Of a stretch of DNA of 64,000 bases, positions 1 through 11,263 are shown one piece after another. Every line of letters starts with the position of its first letter. Position 1 is the stretch's first letter. The DNA comes from Athripsodes cinereus (Eukaryota > Arthropoda > Insecta > Trichoptera > Leptoceridae). The stretch covers positions 6,634,001-6,698,000 of the forward strand of contig OX388322.1 of assembly GCA_947579605.1 (NCBI GenBank). Direction: 5' to 3'. The notes beneath the pieces were generated by a model. That model ran no database searches. It was not told where the DNA came from and saw nothing but the letters and a program-made list of their open reading frames with translations. The translations under genes and the position numbers were made by a program.

Positions 1-769
1 AATGTCAGAATAAAGTGGTTGTGTTTTTGACTAGCTCCGAGTGTTTTTATCTGAATAAACCCAGATATTTTCCCAAACATGAAATTAAACACGGATCTAT
101 GATATAATAAAATACATCACTATGGGACACATATAATATTAACTGGTGACTCCACACAACAGGCGGGTTTTTAGCTAGTGAATAAATAAATAAATAACAA
201 GTCTAGGTAGATGGATGTAGGTAAGGTAAGGTAAGTTAAGTTAAGACAGTGGTAAGTAGATAGGTAAGTGTGTATGTGTGTTAGTTAAAGAGAAAATGGC
301 GACCCAAATGACGGAACGTTACGCAATTCGATGCAATAGTAATAATAGATGTTGTGCTAGTGCCTACCTATACACAAGTATTGTATATTATAAAAATCTG
401 ATTTGTATTTTGTAGAGAAGCTAAAATTCTCTGTAATAAAGGTGAGACGATGGTTCTGACTGGGTCATATTTTACTATTGAGAATGTCCAATGGTAGTTG
501 GCCATGAAGTGCACTGTTTTCATCCACAAGGCATCCGAGCTCAGAAATATCTTCCACAGACCACAATACAACGTTCTTACGACAATAATATTAGAGTGCT
601 AGGAATTTCGTTAAAAGATTGGCAATCAATTGGCACACAGACTTTTTGAACAGAAGTGGCTGGTTTCTGACCCACTCAGGAGGAACGCTGAAGAGCGATA
701 GAGTTTAGAGTAAAGATTATTAATTTTCAATATGCATATTTATGTTTACAACTATATACTACTTTAATA
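1..769. other. AT-rich DNA without a recognisable gene
   Basis: No coding or element signature was recognised. It holds short simple repeats: AAATA units near 181-198 and GGTAA/GTTAA units near 214-245. The open frames here are short and unrelated to known domains. Confidence 0.5.
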
Positions 770-1191
770 ACGTCATGGCATATCCCACGAGAGGGTAGCA
801 AGCAGATCAGCCACGTGTAATAAACATGGAAACTGTCCTTTCTGTGTCAATGTGCGTACCAACAAATATACCGCATTTAATGAAAAAAAATGTTTATATC
901 TTGATTATTTTACAGGACACTCGAAAACTTACAGAATATATAAGAAACCATATTCTTTTTTGGGGGTTTCCTGGGATTCCCTCTCTTTTCGGTAAATTTT
1001 TGAGTATTCTGTAAAAGGCAAATATTCTTAAAACATCATTACTAAGACATTTAACATTTTCAATACAGAAAGAAGGTTTGCCACACATTCTGATTGTCAT
1101 GCCTTTTATTGGCACAGAAAGGACATCTTGCAAGTTTATTACGTACAATTAATCCACTGGCTACTCTATTAGTGGAATATGCCGTGATGGT
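770..1191. mobile_element. FB-A fold-back element, full-length copy
   Basis: This is one of two complete copies of the commonest repeat in the window. The left end reads ACGTCATGGCATATCCCAC and the right end is its inverted counterpart, GTGGAATATGCCGTGATGGT. The two arms remain recognisably complementary far inward: the left CACTCGAAAACTTACAG block mirrors the right TTTTTGAGTATTCTGTAAAA block. The outer borders abut TA (768-769 and 1192-1193), the expected duplication for a TA-targeting DNA element. There is no plausible transposase, so it is non-autonomous. The conserved inner blocks of the family are GGATGGGTGGCAAAC (about 80 bp in), CACCTGCCTTTTACAGGACA, and a central TGCTCCACGGAATA. Confidence 0.8.
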
Positions 1192-1193
1192 TA

Positions 1194-1696
1194 TAGACAT
1201 GGGTGCTATAAATGAAAAAATGCCGAATGGCACAGTTTTGCTAGTTTCCATACATTTATTATGTATGTATAATAATCGTAATGATCTATACATACTAATA
1301 ACAATAATATAGACAGCAATGGTAAGGGTTAGTAGGTAAATAATAATATTATAGCTAGATATAGAGAAAAACATCAAGTAAACAACAAGAGCTATACTAC
1401 ATACATATGTACATACATAGCTCTATACTAACACTAAGGCTCTAATAACAGCTACATACACCACCGCCAATACTGAAAGTGAGAGTAAAGTTTGTATGGA
1501 AAGTGTGTTAGTTGGTACGATACCTTACCTAGTGGTATAAATGTATATATGTATAATAATATTATATATACCAACGTCTTACTTGCTTACTGTGCTAAAA
1601 CCAAAGAATTATACTACCTTACTTAGAATATACAGGGTGTTATATTCCACCATTATTTTTTCTTTATTTATGGTAGAGATAGTCACTGACTTATAC
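1194..1696. other. Unassigned AT-rich spacer
   Basis: No gene or known element was seen. A small near-palindrome (AGAGCTAT...ATAGCTCT) lies at about 1388-1425, within a TACA-rich stretch. Confidence 0.4.
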
Positions 1697-1780
1697 TTCT
1701 GTCCTCTCTGTGTGCTAACAAAAATAAGATTTTCTGGATGGGTGGCAAAATTCATAGCTGAATAATTGATGTTCAATATT
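1697..1780 (+). mobile_element. FB-A fragment (inner left arm)
   Basis: Contains the family blocks CTGTCCTCTCTGTG and TCTGGATGGGTGGCAAA followed by the TCATAGCTGAAT block. The terminal 60 bp and the centre are missing. Confidence 0.65.
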
Positions 1781-1786
1781 GTTGAC

Positions 1787-3216
1787 ACAGAACTTGGGAC
1801 CGTAAAACGAGCCAAATTCCGAGAGTTCTTTGCTGTACGAGTACGAGTTCTCGTATTTGTCTATGATTAATACTTGGTTTGATTAGTTTGTGCATTTGTA
1901 TATATATCTGTCTTCTAAAGATGTCTGAATAAACTAATCGTTTCTTGTTTTTATAGAAGGAATCCAGACATTTTCTCCACCCAGAAAAATTATACAAATG
2001 TCTTTTTGTAATGTTTTACTTACACCTGTCACCTGAAAGCTGCCATTTTCACAGGTGCCAAGGATCAAATCAGTCATCATTGTTGTCATAACGTATGAGA
2101 AACGAAACTCTATCATTTAACCATGGGGATGATCAACAAATGTTGAAAAAGGTGAAAGGCGCCCTTTTCATAATCACGATCTGTAATGAAGTATATTTTT
2201 ATTAATGACTACATTTATTTTTATTTTCAAGCCAGTTAATCTAATTTGTTTTCTGTTAGAAAATTATTTTTAATCCATAATCCGTAGTTGTAAGTAAATG
2301 AAAAATAAGCGTTATGTGTTTGAAAAATGTAGCAAAATGTTATGTTTTTTTTATATTAAATTTTTATATCATAAGACAGTTCTCATAGATAACTCAATTC
2401 GACGGGAAAAGAGCTATCATTGTATAGAATTATGCCCTGTATTTCCTACTTCACGTAGTCGTAGCAGTGTTGGTTGTAAAGAACGCTATTAAATATAAGA
2501 GGTTCAGCACGTTTCAGTAATGCAGGCAGCCACCACAACAGGGGTAGTCAACGAGAATAGCATGCATGTTGGATAATATTATGTATATTGATTGTGTCAC
2601 ATCAAAATATCATAAAAAATAGGGTTATGTTATCCTGCAAAAGTTAAATAACTATACACATCAAACATCATCGCAGAAAATAATGCATTTGTCGACTACA
2701 TGAAAGCGGAAATGGCCGAGAGTAGGATTCCAATCGCCAATCTCCCGGTTGAATTTCCGAGATGCTAAAATTATACTACCACCTACCTTCTTTCAGAAAA
2801 CATGGGTTTCATCGTATTTTTTACTACTGTTCTTCAACATTTTTTAAAGATGTTTTTCAGGTTTCAGATTCCACGTTTGCCTACCTCTGTAGTTTACTAA
2901 ATATACCTGTTGTATTTAACATTATTTTATCAGATATGCATTAAATTTATTTCATATGCATTATGATATAGGTGCATGCACCTTCATCATTCTATGTACG
3001 ATACACAGAGGTAACTACACATAAATGCATCAAATTACAGGCATCTTCTAAGATTTTCACATTCACATACATGCAAACCAATTTGTAAGACTTTTTGTGA
3101 TGATACATACCTAATTATTTCAGTGCAATGAATAGGCGATCAGTTTTGTTTTTTAGTTTCTGAAATATTGATCCATTCATCCATCTATACTATTACATTA
3201 TGTTACACAAATTTCA
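1787..3216. other. Unassigned DNA, no gene seen
   Basis: No domain-bearing frame, element terminus or tRNA-like box could be recognised. A slightly GC-richer patch at 2520-2570 and another at 2705-2760 are not interpretable by eye. Confidence 0.4.
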
Positions 3217-3714
3217 TTGTTTGTGGATTTTCTTTACGTAACAAATATACAAGTCGTTATTTCAGGAGGAGTAGTCTTAGGAAAATCTATACGGAAAGGA
3301 TTAGGATGGGCTGCATTTCTAAACATAAATATATGTACATATAATGAAGTCTTCATAGGTCTTAAGAGAAAGCTTTATGATTCGTGTGTCCTGCCAGTGA
3401 TTACACACGGCCTAGAGACTATGACGCTTACACTTGCAAACAAACGGAAACTGAGGTGCGTACAGCGTGCCATGGAGAATCAAATGCTAAGACAAAATAA
3501 CTTAAAAGACAAAATAAGAAATGAAATCATCCGACAGAAGATAAAAGTCGCCGACATTGTTGACAGAGTTTCCATGCTGAAATGGCAATGGACTGGTCAT
3601 ATGGCAAGGCGAGAGGATGGCAGGTGGTTTTACAAAATTCTTGAATGGAGACAGTGGGAGGAAAGAAGAAATGTGGGGAGACCCCAGAAAAGGTTAACTA
3701 AATTGTCCAGATGA
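3217..3714 (+). pseudogene. RTE-type LINE reverse transcriptase, C-terminal remnant
   Basis: The frame encodes the end of the endonuclease/reverse transcriptase polyprotein of an RTE-like non-LTR retrotransposon. From about residue 50 it reads KRKLYDSCVLPVITHGLET, then a KLRCVQRAMENQML block, DKIRNEIIRQ, VADIVDRV, and the hallmark LKWQWTGHMARREDGRW, ending in a GRPQKR block. This tail lies after the polymerase palm, so no catalytic residues are present. The first 45 residues do not match the expected upstream protein, apart from a degenerate GLGWAAF corresponding to a conserved MGWAAF. The usual continuation (RWxDDI...GxxWxxxAQDR) is lost after 3714. It is a dead 5'- and 3'-truncated copy; 17600-18105 is a better preserved relative. 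Confidence 0.85.
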
Positions 3715-3831
3715 AGGTTAAACAGTCGTATCACTTTACTCAAAATCAGGAAGCATGGAAAAGTTTTGACCAGCAGTGGAGAGATGGGGGCTAGCAAAAA
3801 AATTCTTGTGAAAAAATAAAAGTTGATATAA

Positions 3832-3915
3832 AGAGGTCCGTGGTTCGATACCAGGTGCCAGCAAACTACCCTTCCACAACACAAGCTTTTAGTAATAACA
3901 AAACCCAGATACTAT
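3832..3915 (+). mobile_element. SINE-2 (tRNA-derived) fragment
   Basis: Carries the B-box-like GTGGTTCGATACCAG, then the body block CAAGCTTTTAGTAATAACA and the AAACCCAGATACTATTTT tail. The A-box half is missing. The TA-bordered FB-A fragment starts 13 bp after it. Confidence 0.7.
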
Positions 3916-3928
3916 TTTTTTTTTTATA

Positions 3929-4016
3929 CCATCACGGCACATCCCACAAGTGGGGTAGCCAGCAGATCAGCTGCATGTAAGAAACATGCAAACTGTCCTC
4001 TCCGTGCCAATATAAA
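3929..4016 (+). mobile_element. FB-A fragment (left terminus)
   Basis: Starts directly after TATA with CCATCACGGCACATCCCACA and runs through AGCTGCATGTAAGAAACATG to TCCGTGCCAATA, then stops. Confidence 0.75.
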
Positions 4017-4675
4017 TCCCAGATACATATATCTTTAAAAAAAAACAATATGAAAATCTAATTTGAGCTTTGTGTTCTGTGCTTTAAATATAATCCTACA
4101 TAACCTTCTTATTAAAAAAAAAGAACAATTTTTTAAAGATGCATAAGCAAAATCACTCAATATTGGTTGGAATGCCTAAAAAATAATTAGAAAAAAATGC
4201 AAAAAATAAATCCATATATTGGATCGGATTCAGAATCTCTTGATTATAAGTCCAAAACTATGTACCACCCGGCTACCGACCATCTCATAGTGTATGAGGT
4301 GTATATTTTTATTTTTAATTATAAGAATAATCAAGTGCAGCGACAAGAATATTATGAAAGGGAAACTTGGCACATTAGATTATATTATGATTATGAATGA
4401 TTTTAAATGAGAATTATTTACGTCACGCCAAAAACATGTCGAATCTAAATGACAGCACCGGAAACGCACAATGTGCGCATAAAAATCAATCACTTTTTCC
4501 ACGTACCTATACCTCCACTACTAAAGACCTCAATATAAAGTATCACACGCCAGCTAATGGCACGACTCAATACACTTTCGTATTGATTTACGTTCGAAAT
4601 GAAATGTGCAACAAACAAAAAGGCCCATGTTCACGCTGCAACAGTTAAAAATCTTAATACATGTCATCTTACCAA
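4017..4675. other. Unassigned DNA, no gene supported
   Basis: Two short open frames (about 4197-4400 and 4397-4648) show no domain, signal peptide or repeat feature that I recognise. They are most likely chance. Confidence 0.4.
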
Positions 4676-4967
4676 AGTACTGAGGTGAGCTAGAGTTGAC
4701 AGAGAACTGTTGTCAACCCTCAAGGTTCGGAAAATTTCACATCTGAGTCATGTTCTGCGTGGAAAAAAATACCACCTTCTCCAACTGATATTGAAGGGGA
4801 AAATTGAGAGACGCCAAGGACCCGGTAGGAGACAGATGTCTTGGCTGCGTAACATAAGGGAGTGCACCGGTATCCGAAGTATGGAAGAGCTGTTCCGAGC
4901 AGCGCAGGACAGGGACAAGTTCACTGAGGTGATCCCCAACGTCGTTGAGACCCGACAAGGCACTTGA
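4676..4967 (+). pseudogene. Non-LTR retrotransposon RT C-terminal remnant (QGPGRRQMSWLRN type)
   Basis: Reading from 4676, the frame gives VLR-stop-ARVDRELLSTLKVRKI, then a GHVLRG-like motif (SHVLRG), LLQLILKGKIE, RQGPGRRQMSWLRNIREC, and a terminal MEELFRAAQDRD block ending RQGT-stop at 4967. This is the typical tail after the polymerase domain of an insect LINE. It serves no host function. The in-frame stop near 4685 and the loss of everything upstream show it is dead. Shorter relatives lie at 39830-40022 (minus) and 54055-54312 (plus). The clade is not assigned. Confidence 0.85.
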
Positions 4968-5556
4968 AGAAAAAGAAGGAAAATAGATATCTCGTTTTTT
5001 ATAATTGAAATTTGATAAAAGTTCGTATGTTTGACAATCTGTTGTATACCTAAGCAAATGTTTCGTCATGAATAGTCTGAAACTGGATAACAATATTGAA
5101 AAAGTGTTAAATGATCATTCATTAAACGAGAAAGCGATAAAGAAAGATATTTGTATGAAAAGTATTACACCCAGTACAAGTTAGCAACAGAAATATTTAC
5201 TCCTACCTCTAGAACTATGTAGAATGATAATGGTAATAATTTATAGTGTGGTACCTATTGTACTGTACTATGATCTAACGTTGCGCAACAATCTGCAACG
5301 CCACAGCTATCGAGAGTGAGAGTGAAGTTCTCTTCGTTGTTGCTGGAGTGTAGTTAACTTTAACCTAGTCCGAAAACTGTACTTTGAAACAATTGCTATT
5401 CAAATTACCCATTCGAAATTGGAATACATTTCAGAACAGTTAATTTGATAAATGAAAAGAAGATTTTGTGAAATGTAAAAGGTACATGGCAGATTTTCTC
5501 CATTATTTATCCAATAGGTTCATATTTCCTACAAATTTTCTTTATATCTACTTATA
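4968..5556. other. Unassigned DNA
   Basis: No feature was recognised. It includes a short palindrome GTTGCGCAAC near 5280 and a purine-rich GAGAGTGAGAGTGAAG stretch at about 5312-5327. Confidence 0.4.
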
Positions 5557-5599
5557 CCATCGTGACATGCCTTAAAAGAGGTGCAACCAGCAGACTAAA
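5557..5599 (+). mobile_element. FB-A terminal fragment
   Basis: Only the outermost ~43 bp remain (CCATCGTGACATGCC...CAACCAGCAGAC), preceded by TA. It is joined directly to a retroposon tail. Confidence 0.55.
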
Positions 5600-5605
5600 T
5601 GGGTT

Positions 5606-5756
5606 GGTTGGGTTAGTTGGAAGAGATCGCGCCTTTGCGATAAACTCGCCCTCTGCATATTGATTGTATTTAATTTGAATGTATACCTTTTATGTCATTG
5701 TTTTTAATCAATGTACAGTAGAGAACGAATAAATAAATAAAAATAAATAAATACAT
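5606..5756 (+). mobile_element. LINE/SINE 3' tail with hairpin signature
   Basis: Contains GGGTTAGTTGGAAGAG, the hairpin ATCGC-gccttt-GCGAT, then AAACTCGCCCTCTGCATATT, a spacer, and an AATAAATAAATAA terminal repeat. It is the 3' end of a non-LTR retroposon. It has no coding part here, as expected for severe 5' truncation. Confidence 0.8.
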
Positions 5757-5970
5757 GCAATGAACAAACATACCTACTGTCTATTTTCCACATTAATACA
5801 CACATAGATCTCAGAGTTGAGAGAAATTTTATTAAAAAAAAACGATGACTTCAACCTCTAAAAGTAGGTATCTTAAATGACAAAAAATGCGTAAAGAGAT
5901 GCAAATGAGTAAATAACCGTCAATAAAGATACTAGACATCCCTACCGTTAGAAAAAATCTGAACAGTGTA

Positions 5971-6230
5971 GGCTAAATGCGAGAACTACTGTCAGTGATA
6001 ACAATACGAAAACTGCTATTAGTGACATAATAAATGATAAAGCTAACATGAAAACAGAACAAAACCACAATGGCTAAATTTAAAAATTACGGTCAGTGAT
6101 AAATAGACGAAAACTGCTGTTAGTGACATAATAAATGTTAAAACTGCCTCCAACAATGATATTACATAGACACCCCTAACAATAACATAGCTTAACATAA
6201 CAATGGCTAATATAAGAATCAATTTGCTGA
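5971..6230. repeat. Imperfect tandem duplication, ~101-bp unit
   Basis: GGCTAAAT at 5971 and 6072, GTCAGTGATAA at about 5991 and 6092, and TTAGTGACATAATAAATG at about 6017 and 6119 show a two-copy repeat with a period near 101 bp. A third partial GGCTAATAT start is at 6203. No coding role is seen. Confidence 0.65.
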
Positions 6231-7040
6231 ACAAACCAGTGGTAGGAACGATTGTTCCACTTACACACTTACCGGTTAACTATCGTTGTTGTCAGTTACT
6301 TGCCCGCACTGGTTCTGGTTTTGAAAACCAGTCTAAGCAGTCGCTGTAAAAGTCGCTGAAAAGAGAGGTCTTAGACATTCCACATTATAATATTATCCAA
6401 TGATGACAATCGATAGATGATAAATCAAGTACACAACAAAACAGTCTGCTGTTAAAGGTTAAAGATGTTGGAATAGTATGGTTTGTTACATAACGTTACT
6501 TACTGCCAATGTGAACGAATACAATGAGATGATACCATTTACATAATGATGTATTGTGTGAACTTCCTTAAAAACAATTGGAAATGTGTCAAGATTCTCT
6601 AAGATTAGAACAAGGCTGATTTATTGATTTTTTTTCTTGATATAAAACATTAATGATTGTCCTTTAAATATGATCAGACTTACGTGTATCTAGAGAAAAA
6701 TATGCACTATATGCTGAAAGCACCGTCAAGAAAAAATAGTTTGGCTGTTGAAAACAGATGGAAATTAAGTTGAGAAACTTCAGGAAAAAAATTGATTATT
6801 ATCTAAAGAGAGACCCGAGGATAAGTGAATGCAGTGTGCCTATGTAACAGTGACATATTTTGTGAAACCTATATCCAATATTGGACCTAAATAGACTGAA
6901 GAATAATGAAAATGGAATTGGTCAACTAAGGGTTTTGGGACTAAGCATTTGAAAGTTTTATTCTTGTTCACTTTACTTGAAACTTGACAACAAACTTTTA
7001 TACTTATAGTAGGTACTGCGGAAAAAGTTTTTAATAATTA
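6231..7040. other. Unassigned DNA
   Basis: No gene, element boundary or RNA gene was recognised. A GGTTTTGAAAACC palindrome lies at about 6316-6328. Confidence 0.4.
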
Positions 7041-7212
7041 ATAAACATGTAAATTATTCCCTCCGTACCAACAAAAAATCAAGACGTTCTGGATGGGTGG
7101 CAAACATCATCGCTGAATATAAGATTTAAATTGTCTATACTTTTTCGAACACGTCTGCCTTTTACAGGGCAATCGAAAACTTACTCTTTGCCGGATGCTC
7201 CACGGAACGATA
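7041..7212 (+). mobile_element. FB-A half element (left arm lacking terminus)
   Basis: Begins at ATAAACATGTAAATTATTCC and includes GTTCTGGATGGGTGGCAAAC, ACGTCTGCCTTTTACAGGGC and the central GCCGGATGCTCCACGGAA. The outer ~60 bp are absent. Confidence 0.75.
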
Positions 7213-7762
7213 CTAAATCATAACACATAATATATTGAATCTTAAAACATAAATCATAAAAAAATACACCATAGGAAATGGTGCCTTTAGAGTGGTTGTA
7301 AAAGTTCCATTAACGTATTCTTCATAATGTTCAACACTTCACATGGTCATAAAATTTCTTGAAAGTAGGTCATCTTTGAGCATCGCGCTCCCAAACCAGG
7401 ACGCTCCCAAACCAGGAACTTCTTTCATTTTATCTCTTCTTACTTTCAATAATGATTACATATTATGCGTTTCGATTTGATATGCATACAAAACTTGTTT
7501 ATTTTTTACCGGGAAGTCCATAAGATTATTTTAAAAATTTTCCTTGTAATGCCGCAATTTCAATTCTTCTTAGAATCACGACTGACCATAGTCCTAAAAA
7601 TTTAGAAAGTGGGTATTACACAATTTGTTTCACCATATTTCTGATAGCCTTGACATACATATTATGTAAGTCATCTGCCCAATTTTTGATATATTATAGT
7701 TTTTCTCTGCTGAATTTTATTGTGTCAAACAAAAAGAAATGAACATAGATGAAACGGTTTAA
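7213..7762. other. Unassigned DNA with a 16-bp tandem duplication
   Basis: CGCTCCCAAACCAGGA occurs twice head to tail at 7386-7417. Nothing else was recognised. Confidence 0.45.
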
Positions 7763-7810
7763 AAGGACACTCGAAAACTTACAGAAATGAATGAGATACC
7801 TATTATTTAC
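7763..7810 (+). mobile_element. FB-A inner fragment
   Basis: AGGACACTCGAAAACTTACA followed by degenerate GAGATACCTATTATTTACCG, matching the inner left arm. Confidence 0.6.
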
Positions 7811-7819
7811 CGAGCACTT

Positions 7820-8048
7820 CACAAGGTGATCATAACATTGAAGGAGACCCACCATCCACCTGGATAGCTCAGAAGTCTGGGAACTTCCATTTATCCGATT
7901 AAATTTCTACACTACACAAATTTCTCCACACAAGAGGTGCCATGATGGGCAGCCTGAAGGACTGGCTGGCCAAAACCCTCACGTGCGGAATCTTTTAACT
8001 ACACTCCTTCGATGTCCCTCTAGCCGAGAGAAGCATATAAATACAATA
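7820..8048 (-). mobile_element. SINE-1 body fragment
   Basis: On the minus strand it shares with 34204-34648 the blocks GCCCATCATGGCACCTCTTG, ATGGAAGTTCCCAGACTTCT, and GGTGGATGGTGGGTCTCCTT. The tRNA-related head and the 3' tail are missing. It carries an extra segment (GCCAGTCCTTCAGGCTG side) shared with the copy at 23668-24138. Confidence 0.7.
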
Positions 8049-10310
8049 CAAGATAAAAATATGAACTCTCAAAATCACTTGAGAAAATGATTATTAACGT
8101 GCAAATAATAATTATGTAAATATATACCGCGATGATTCACTCGCCACAAAATTATTCGACAAAAATATGGCACTGTAATGTCATGATGAGAGATATCCTT
8201 ATCTTTGAATTTCTCCCAGATCCCATCACAAAATTTCTCCCGGATTTTCTTACTCATTTATTATTTTTGATTATTTTTGATATTTTAGCAGCGACTTTTG
8301 CCTCCAAAATAACTCCAAGCCTTATGATCATGTATAGTGTATGGTTAGTTGTCCATTAATTCTTCCAAATAGGTATGACTTTTAAAGAATTGATGCCTCC
8401 CATGTTTTCTTCTTGACAGTTTCTTATTTAATTCCTGATTAAACTTAATTAAATATTTATTATATATAACATGTATTTAGTGATATTTTATGGAATAAAA
8501 TAAGCATAATAATATTTTTATAATTAAATGATTTTTATAACCTGGTAAAAATAAATAGGTTCCTTCTCATGGCAAGTACCCAGGAACCTACTTAATTATT
8601 TGAAAATTCATTTTGAAATTGTTTATGGATTTCATACATACATCATCAATTTTAACTCATAGATTTTTATATATAATAGGTACATAGGTTTTGTATGGAA
8701 TTCTGTGTTTAAACTACAGTGCATAGATTTCTATCATCTGACATATTGTCCCCCATGATGAAAATAAACCAAAATGTCAAAAATATGCAATTCTAATTCA
8801 AATAATGTAAGATTTTTAATAGTAATTTAAGATCATTAGCATAATCTCTTAATATTTGATTTCAGTGTTTATTTTATTTTATTTATTGGTAAAAAGTACA
8901 AAACAGAAAACAACTACAAATATGGTTTACAAAAATAAAAATAAGTCGTTCATTCATAGTATTGTTGTATTTATCATTACATCCATTTCGAAATTGATTC
9001 ATTTCAAAGAAAATTGTTTAACTACGAATCATGCAATCCAGAGCAAACCTTCCATACATTCATTTCCTTAGAGAATTTTATTAAAATTTTAAAACCTCTG
9101 TTAATTTAAAAACGTTTTTGGTCTAAGGACTGACCAATAGGTATATATGAACGCATCTCGTATAGAGGGTATTATTTTACATCTGTCTTAACTAATTACG
9201 GAGTCTATAAAGGACATAAGTACATTCTTTATGTGTGGATTTATGAACAAGTTTTTTTGAGATAACAATGAAAATGGAAGAGACCTGTTTCAGACTTGTA
9301 CTCATGGGATGAGGGCTTTAGGTAAAAAAAATGGTAACGCATCGTCTGGATGGAAGAAGCTGCAGAGGGTATTTTTTACGATACACGTTTTATCAATCTG
9401 CATAGGCATGACCTATACATACATATTATGGCGTGTAATAGTAAAAACAACACATAATTACGTATGTATGTAATAATATGTAGATAAAATTATTTGGTAA
9501 TCACTTCCACCTGACATATTATGTATGGGTACTTCCTTTCGTTTTCATTTGATTTCCGTATATTCATCTCGCTCTAACTAATTTCGTTTTCATTCGCACG
9601 TGGTATCTGGCATCTCTGTCACGCGTAATCACATTCAGATAACACTTACTCACTCGCACTTCGACCGACTCTCACTAAAGTTGACATACTTTCGAATCTC
9701 AATCATTTTCAACGTGACGAAAAATAAGAAGAAAATAAATTTAATCCACCTCATCAAAATGGTTTGATCTGATGTATCAAACGAATAAATGCATAAGTTT
9801 TAATGGTTTTTACTTTTTTATGAATTCTTTGTGAATTTCTTTATTTAGTTCAATGGTTGACTTTGCTGCTCCGATGATTTCGATTGCATAATCATTTTTT
9901 TTATTAATTTTATAGCAAAAATGTTGTATTTATCCAAAAATCTTAGTTTTTCGTAACAAATTACGTAGTTTATGTATGAAGAATAAAAGTTTATTGTAGG
10001 TATATTATGTATTTTTTATTTGGTTTAATTAGATAATTGTTATTATGTTTATAAAGCAAAATCAAATTGCGTAGATATGTAGGTACCATTGTTGTGGTTA
10101 AATGGCGCAATTAGGAAATATCATATTGTTATTTATTAAATTTATTTATTCTTTTGTAAGAATTTATTATTATGCAGTATGGCATAAATTGGAAATAAAG
10201 ATATAGGTTCCTACCTTATTTAATTAGGTATTAACTGAATACTGATGCCATCAAATTTATCCTATTTTTTCTCCAAAATCGAGGTAGCCACTAGCCAGTG
10301 AATGAATTGT
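8049..10310. other. Long AT-rich stretch without a recognised gene
   Basis: No domain or element end was recognised. The patch 9540-9760 is richer in GC. On the minus strand it contains a perfect-looking donor (GTAAGT, complement of 9644-9649) after GTGCGAGTGA. Without coding support I do not call an exon there. Confidence 0.4.
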
Positions 10311-10511
10311 ATTATCAAATAAAATAAAATAAATATTCATTATAATTTTGTTTTGTGTTATTGTTGAGTAAGACTAACGCACGACCGGTTTCGCGGACTC
10401 CGAGTTCGCATCATCAGGTGCTGATCCGCGAAACCGGTCGTGCGTTAGTCTTACTCAACAGTAACACAAAACAAAATAATAATAAATATTTATTTTATTT
10501 TATTTGATAAT
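10311..10511. mobile_element. 201-bp near-perfect palindrome with hammerhead-like core
   Basis: The outer ends are ATTATCAAAT and ATTTGATAAT. The arms 10347-10397 and 10425-10476 are complementary over about 51 bp with one mismatch, and 10398-10424 is the loop. On the minus strand it reads CTGATGA (complement of 10411-10417), a stem II-like GCG-ACT-CGG-AGT-CGC, then GAAA (complement of 10389-10392), followed by ACCGGT and GTC. That is the order of conserved hammerhead ribozyme core segments. Similar motifs are known in Penelope-like element termini, and my assignment to that class is an inference. No protein is encoded. Confidence 0.7.
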
Positions 10512-10664
10512 TTAAAATGAAGTGTTACAAAGTAAATGCCGATACAACTAATGAAATGAATTGTATCTTTGAAAAATCCGAGGAATCCTCATTGTCATGG
10601 AAATACGTGAACTTCACACAATATTTGACGAATTCGAAAACATTTTTTTTATCAATATTTTATA

Positions 10665-10778
10665 AATTTATTTATTCATTCATTCATTATTGTACATTGA
10701 TCACAATACAAACAATTTTAAATCAATATGCAGATGGTGTGTTTATCACATAGGCGCGATATCTTCCAACTAACCCAA
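10665..10778 (-). mobile_element. LINE/SINE 3' tail
   Basis: Minus-strand order: GGGTTAGTTGGAAGAT, hairpin ATCGC-gcctat-GTGAT (one G-T wobble), CATCTGCATATTGATT, spacer, TTGTACATTG side, AATGAATGAATAAATAAA terminal repeat. Confidence 0.75.
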
Positions 10779-10811
10779 AATCACTAGGCATTAGGTAAGT
10801 ACATACATACA

Positions 10812-10974
10812 AGCGATGAGGTTTGCCACCCATCCAGAATATCTTAATATTTTTGTTGGCTCCCACTCATCCTGAAGGTTTTCATTTCTTTGTTGGCACG
10901 AAGAAGACAGCTTGAATGTTTATTGTATGCGGCTAGTCTCCTGGCTACCTAACTTGTGGGATATGCCGTGATAG
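10812..10974 (-). mobile_element. FB-A right-arm half element
   Basis: GCGATGAGGTTTGCCACCCA through TGTTGGCACGAAG and CTAGTCTCCTGGCTACC to the terminus ATATGCCGTGATAG. A duplicated degenerate block around 10848-10890 makes it slightly longer than usual. Confidence 0.7.
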
Positions 10975-11263
10975 AAAAATAAACACATATTCTAATTATT
11001 TTAATTGACTGGATCGAATTTGTGCCAATTCAATTCTTAAAATCTGATTTACATATATTGATTCTGAAAAGATATTCTTTATTTCGTTCATGTAAATAAA
11101 CACGATAAATACGTATCCAGTTAGACAATTTCCATTAATCACTCGAGTTCGGGTGTTTGCCATGAAACTAAAGAAAAAGAGAATTTGTCATTTTTTTTGC
11201 AAGCCGAAACTGAGCTGAACACCAACACTCGAAAATTTAGGAAATAATACTAATACTACCTAC

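Noticed and set aside
4397..4648. 83-codon ORF as a small secreted or host protein
   Set aside because: No signal peptide, domain or codon evidence. Length expected by chance given the number of frames.
9650..9760. Minus-strand first exon ending at a GTAAGT donor
   Set aside because: Only a donor and slightly higher GC support it. No promoter motif or frame to back it.
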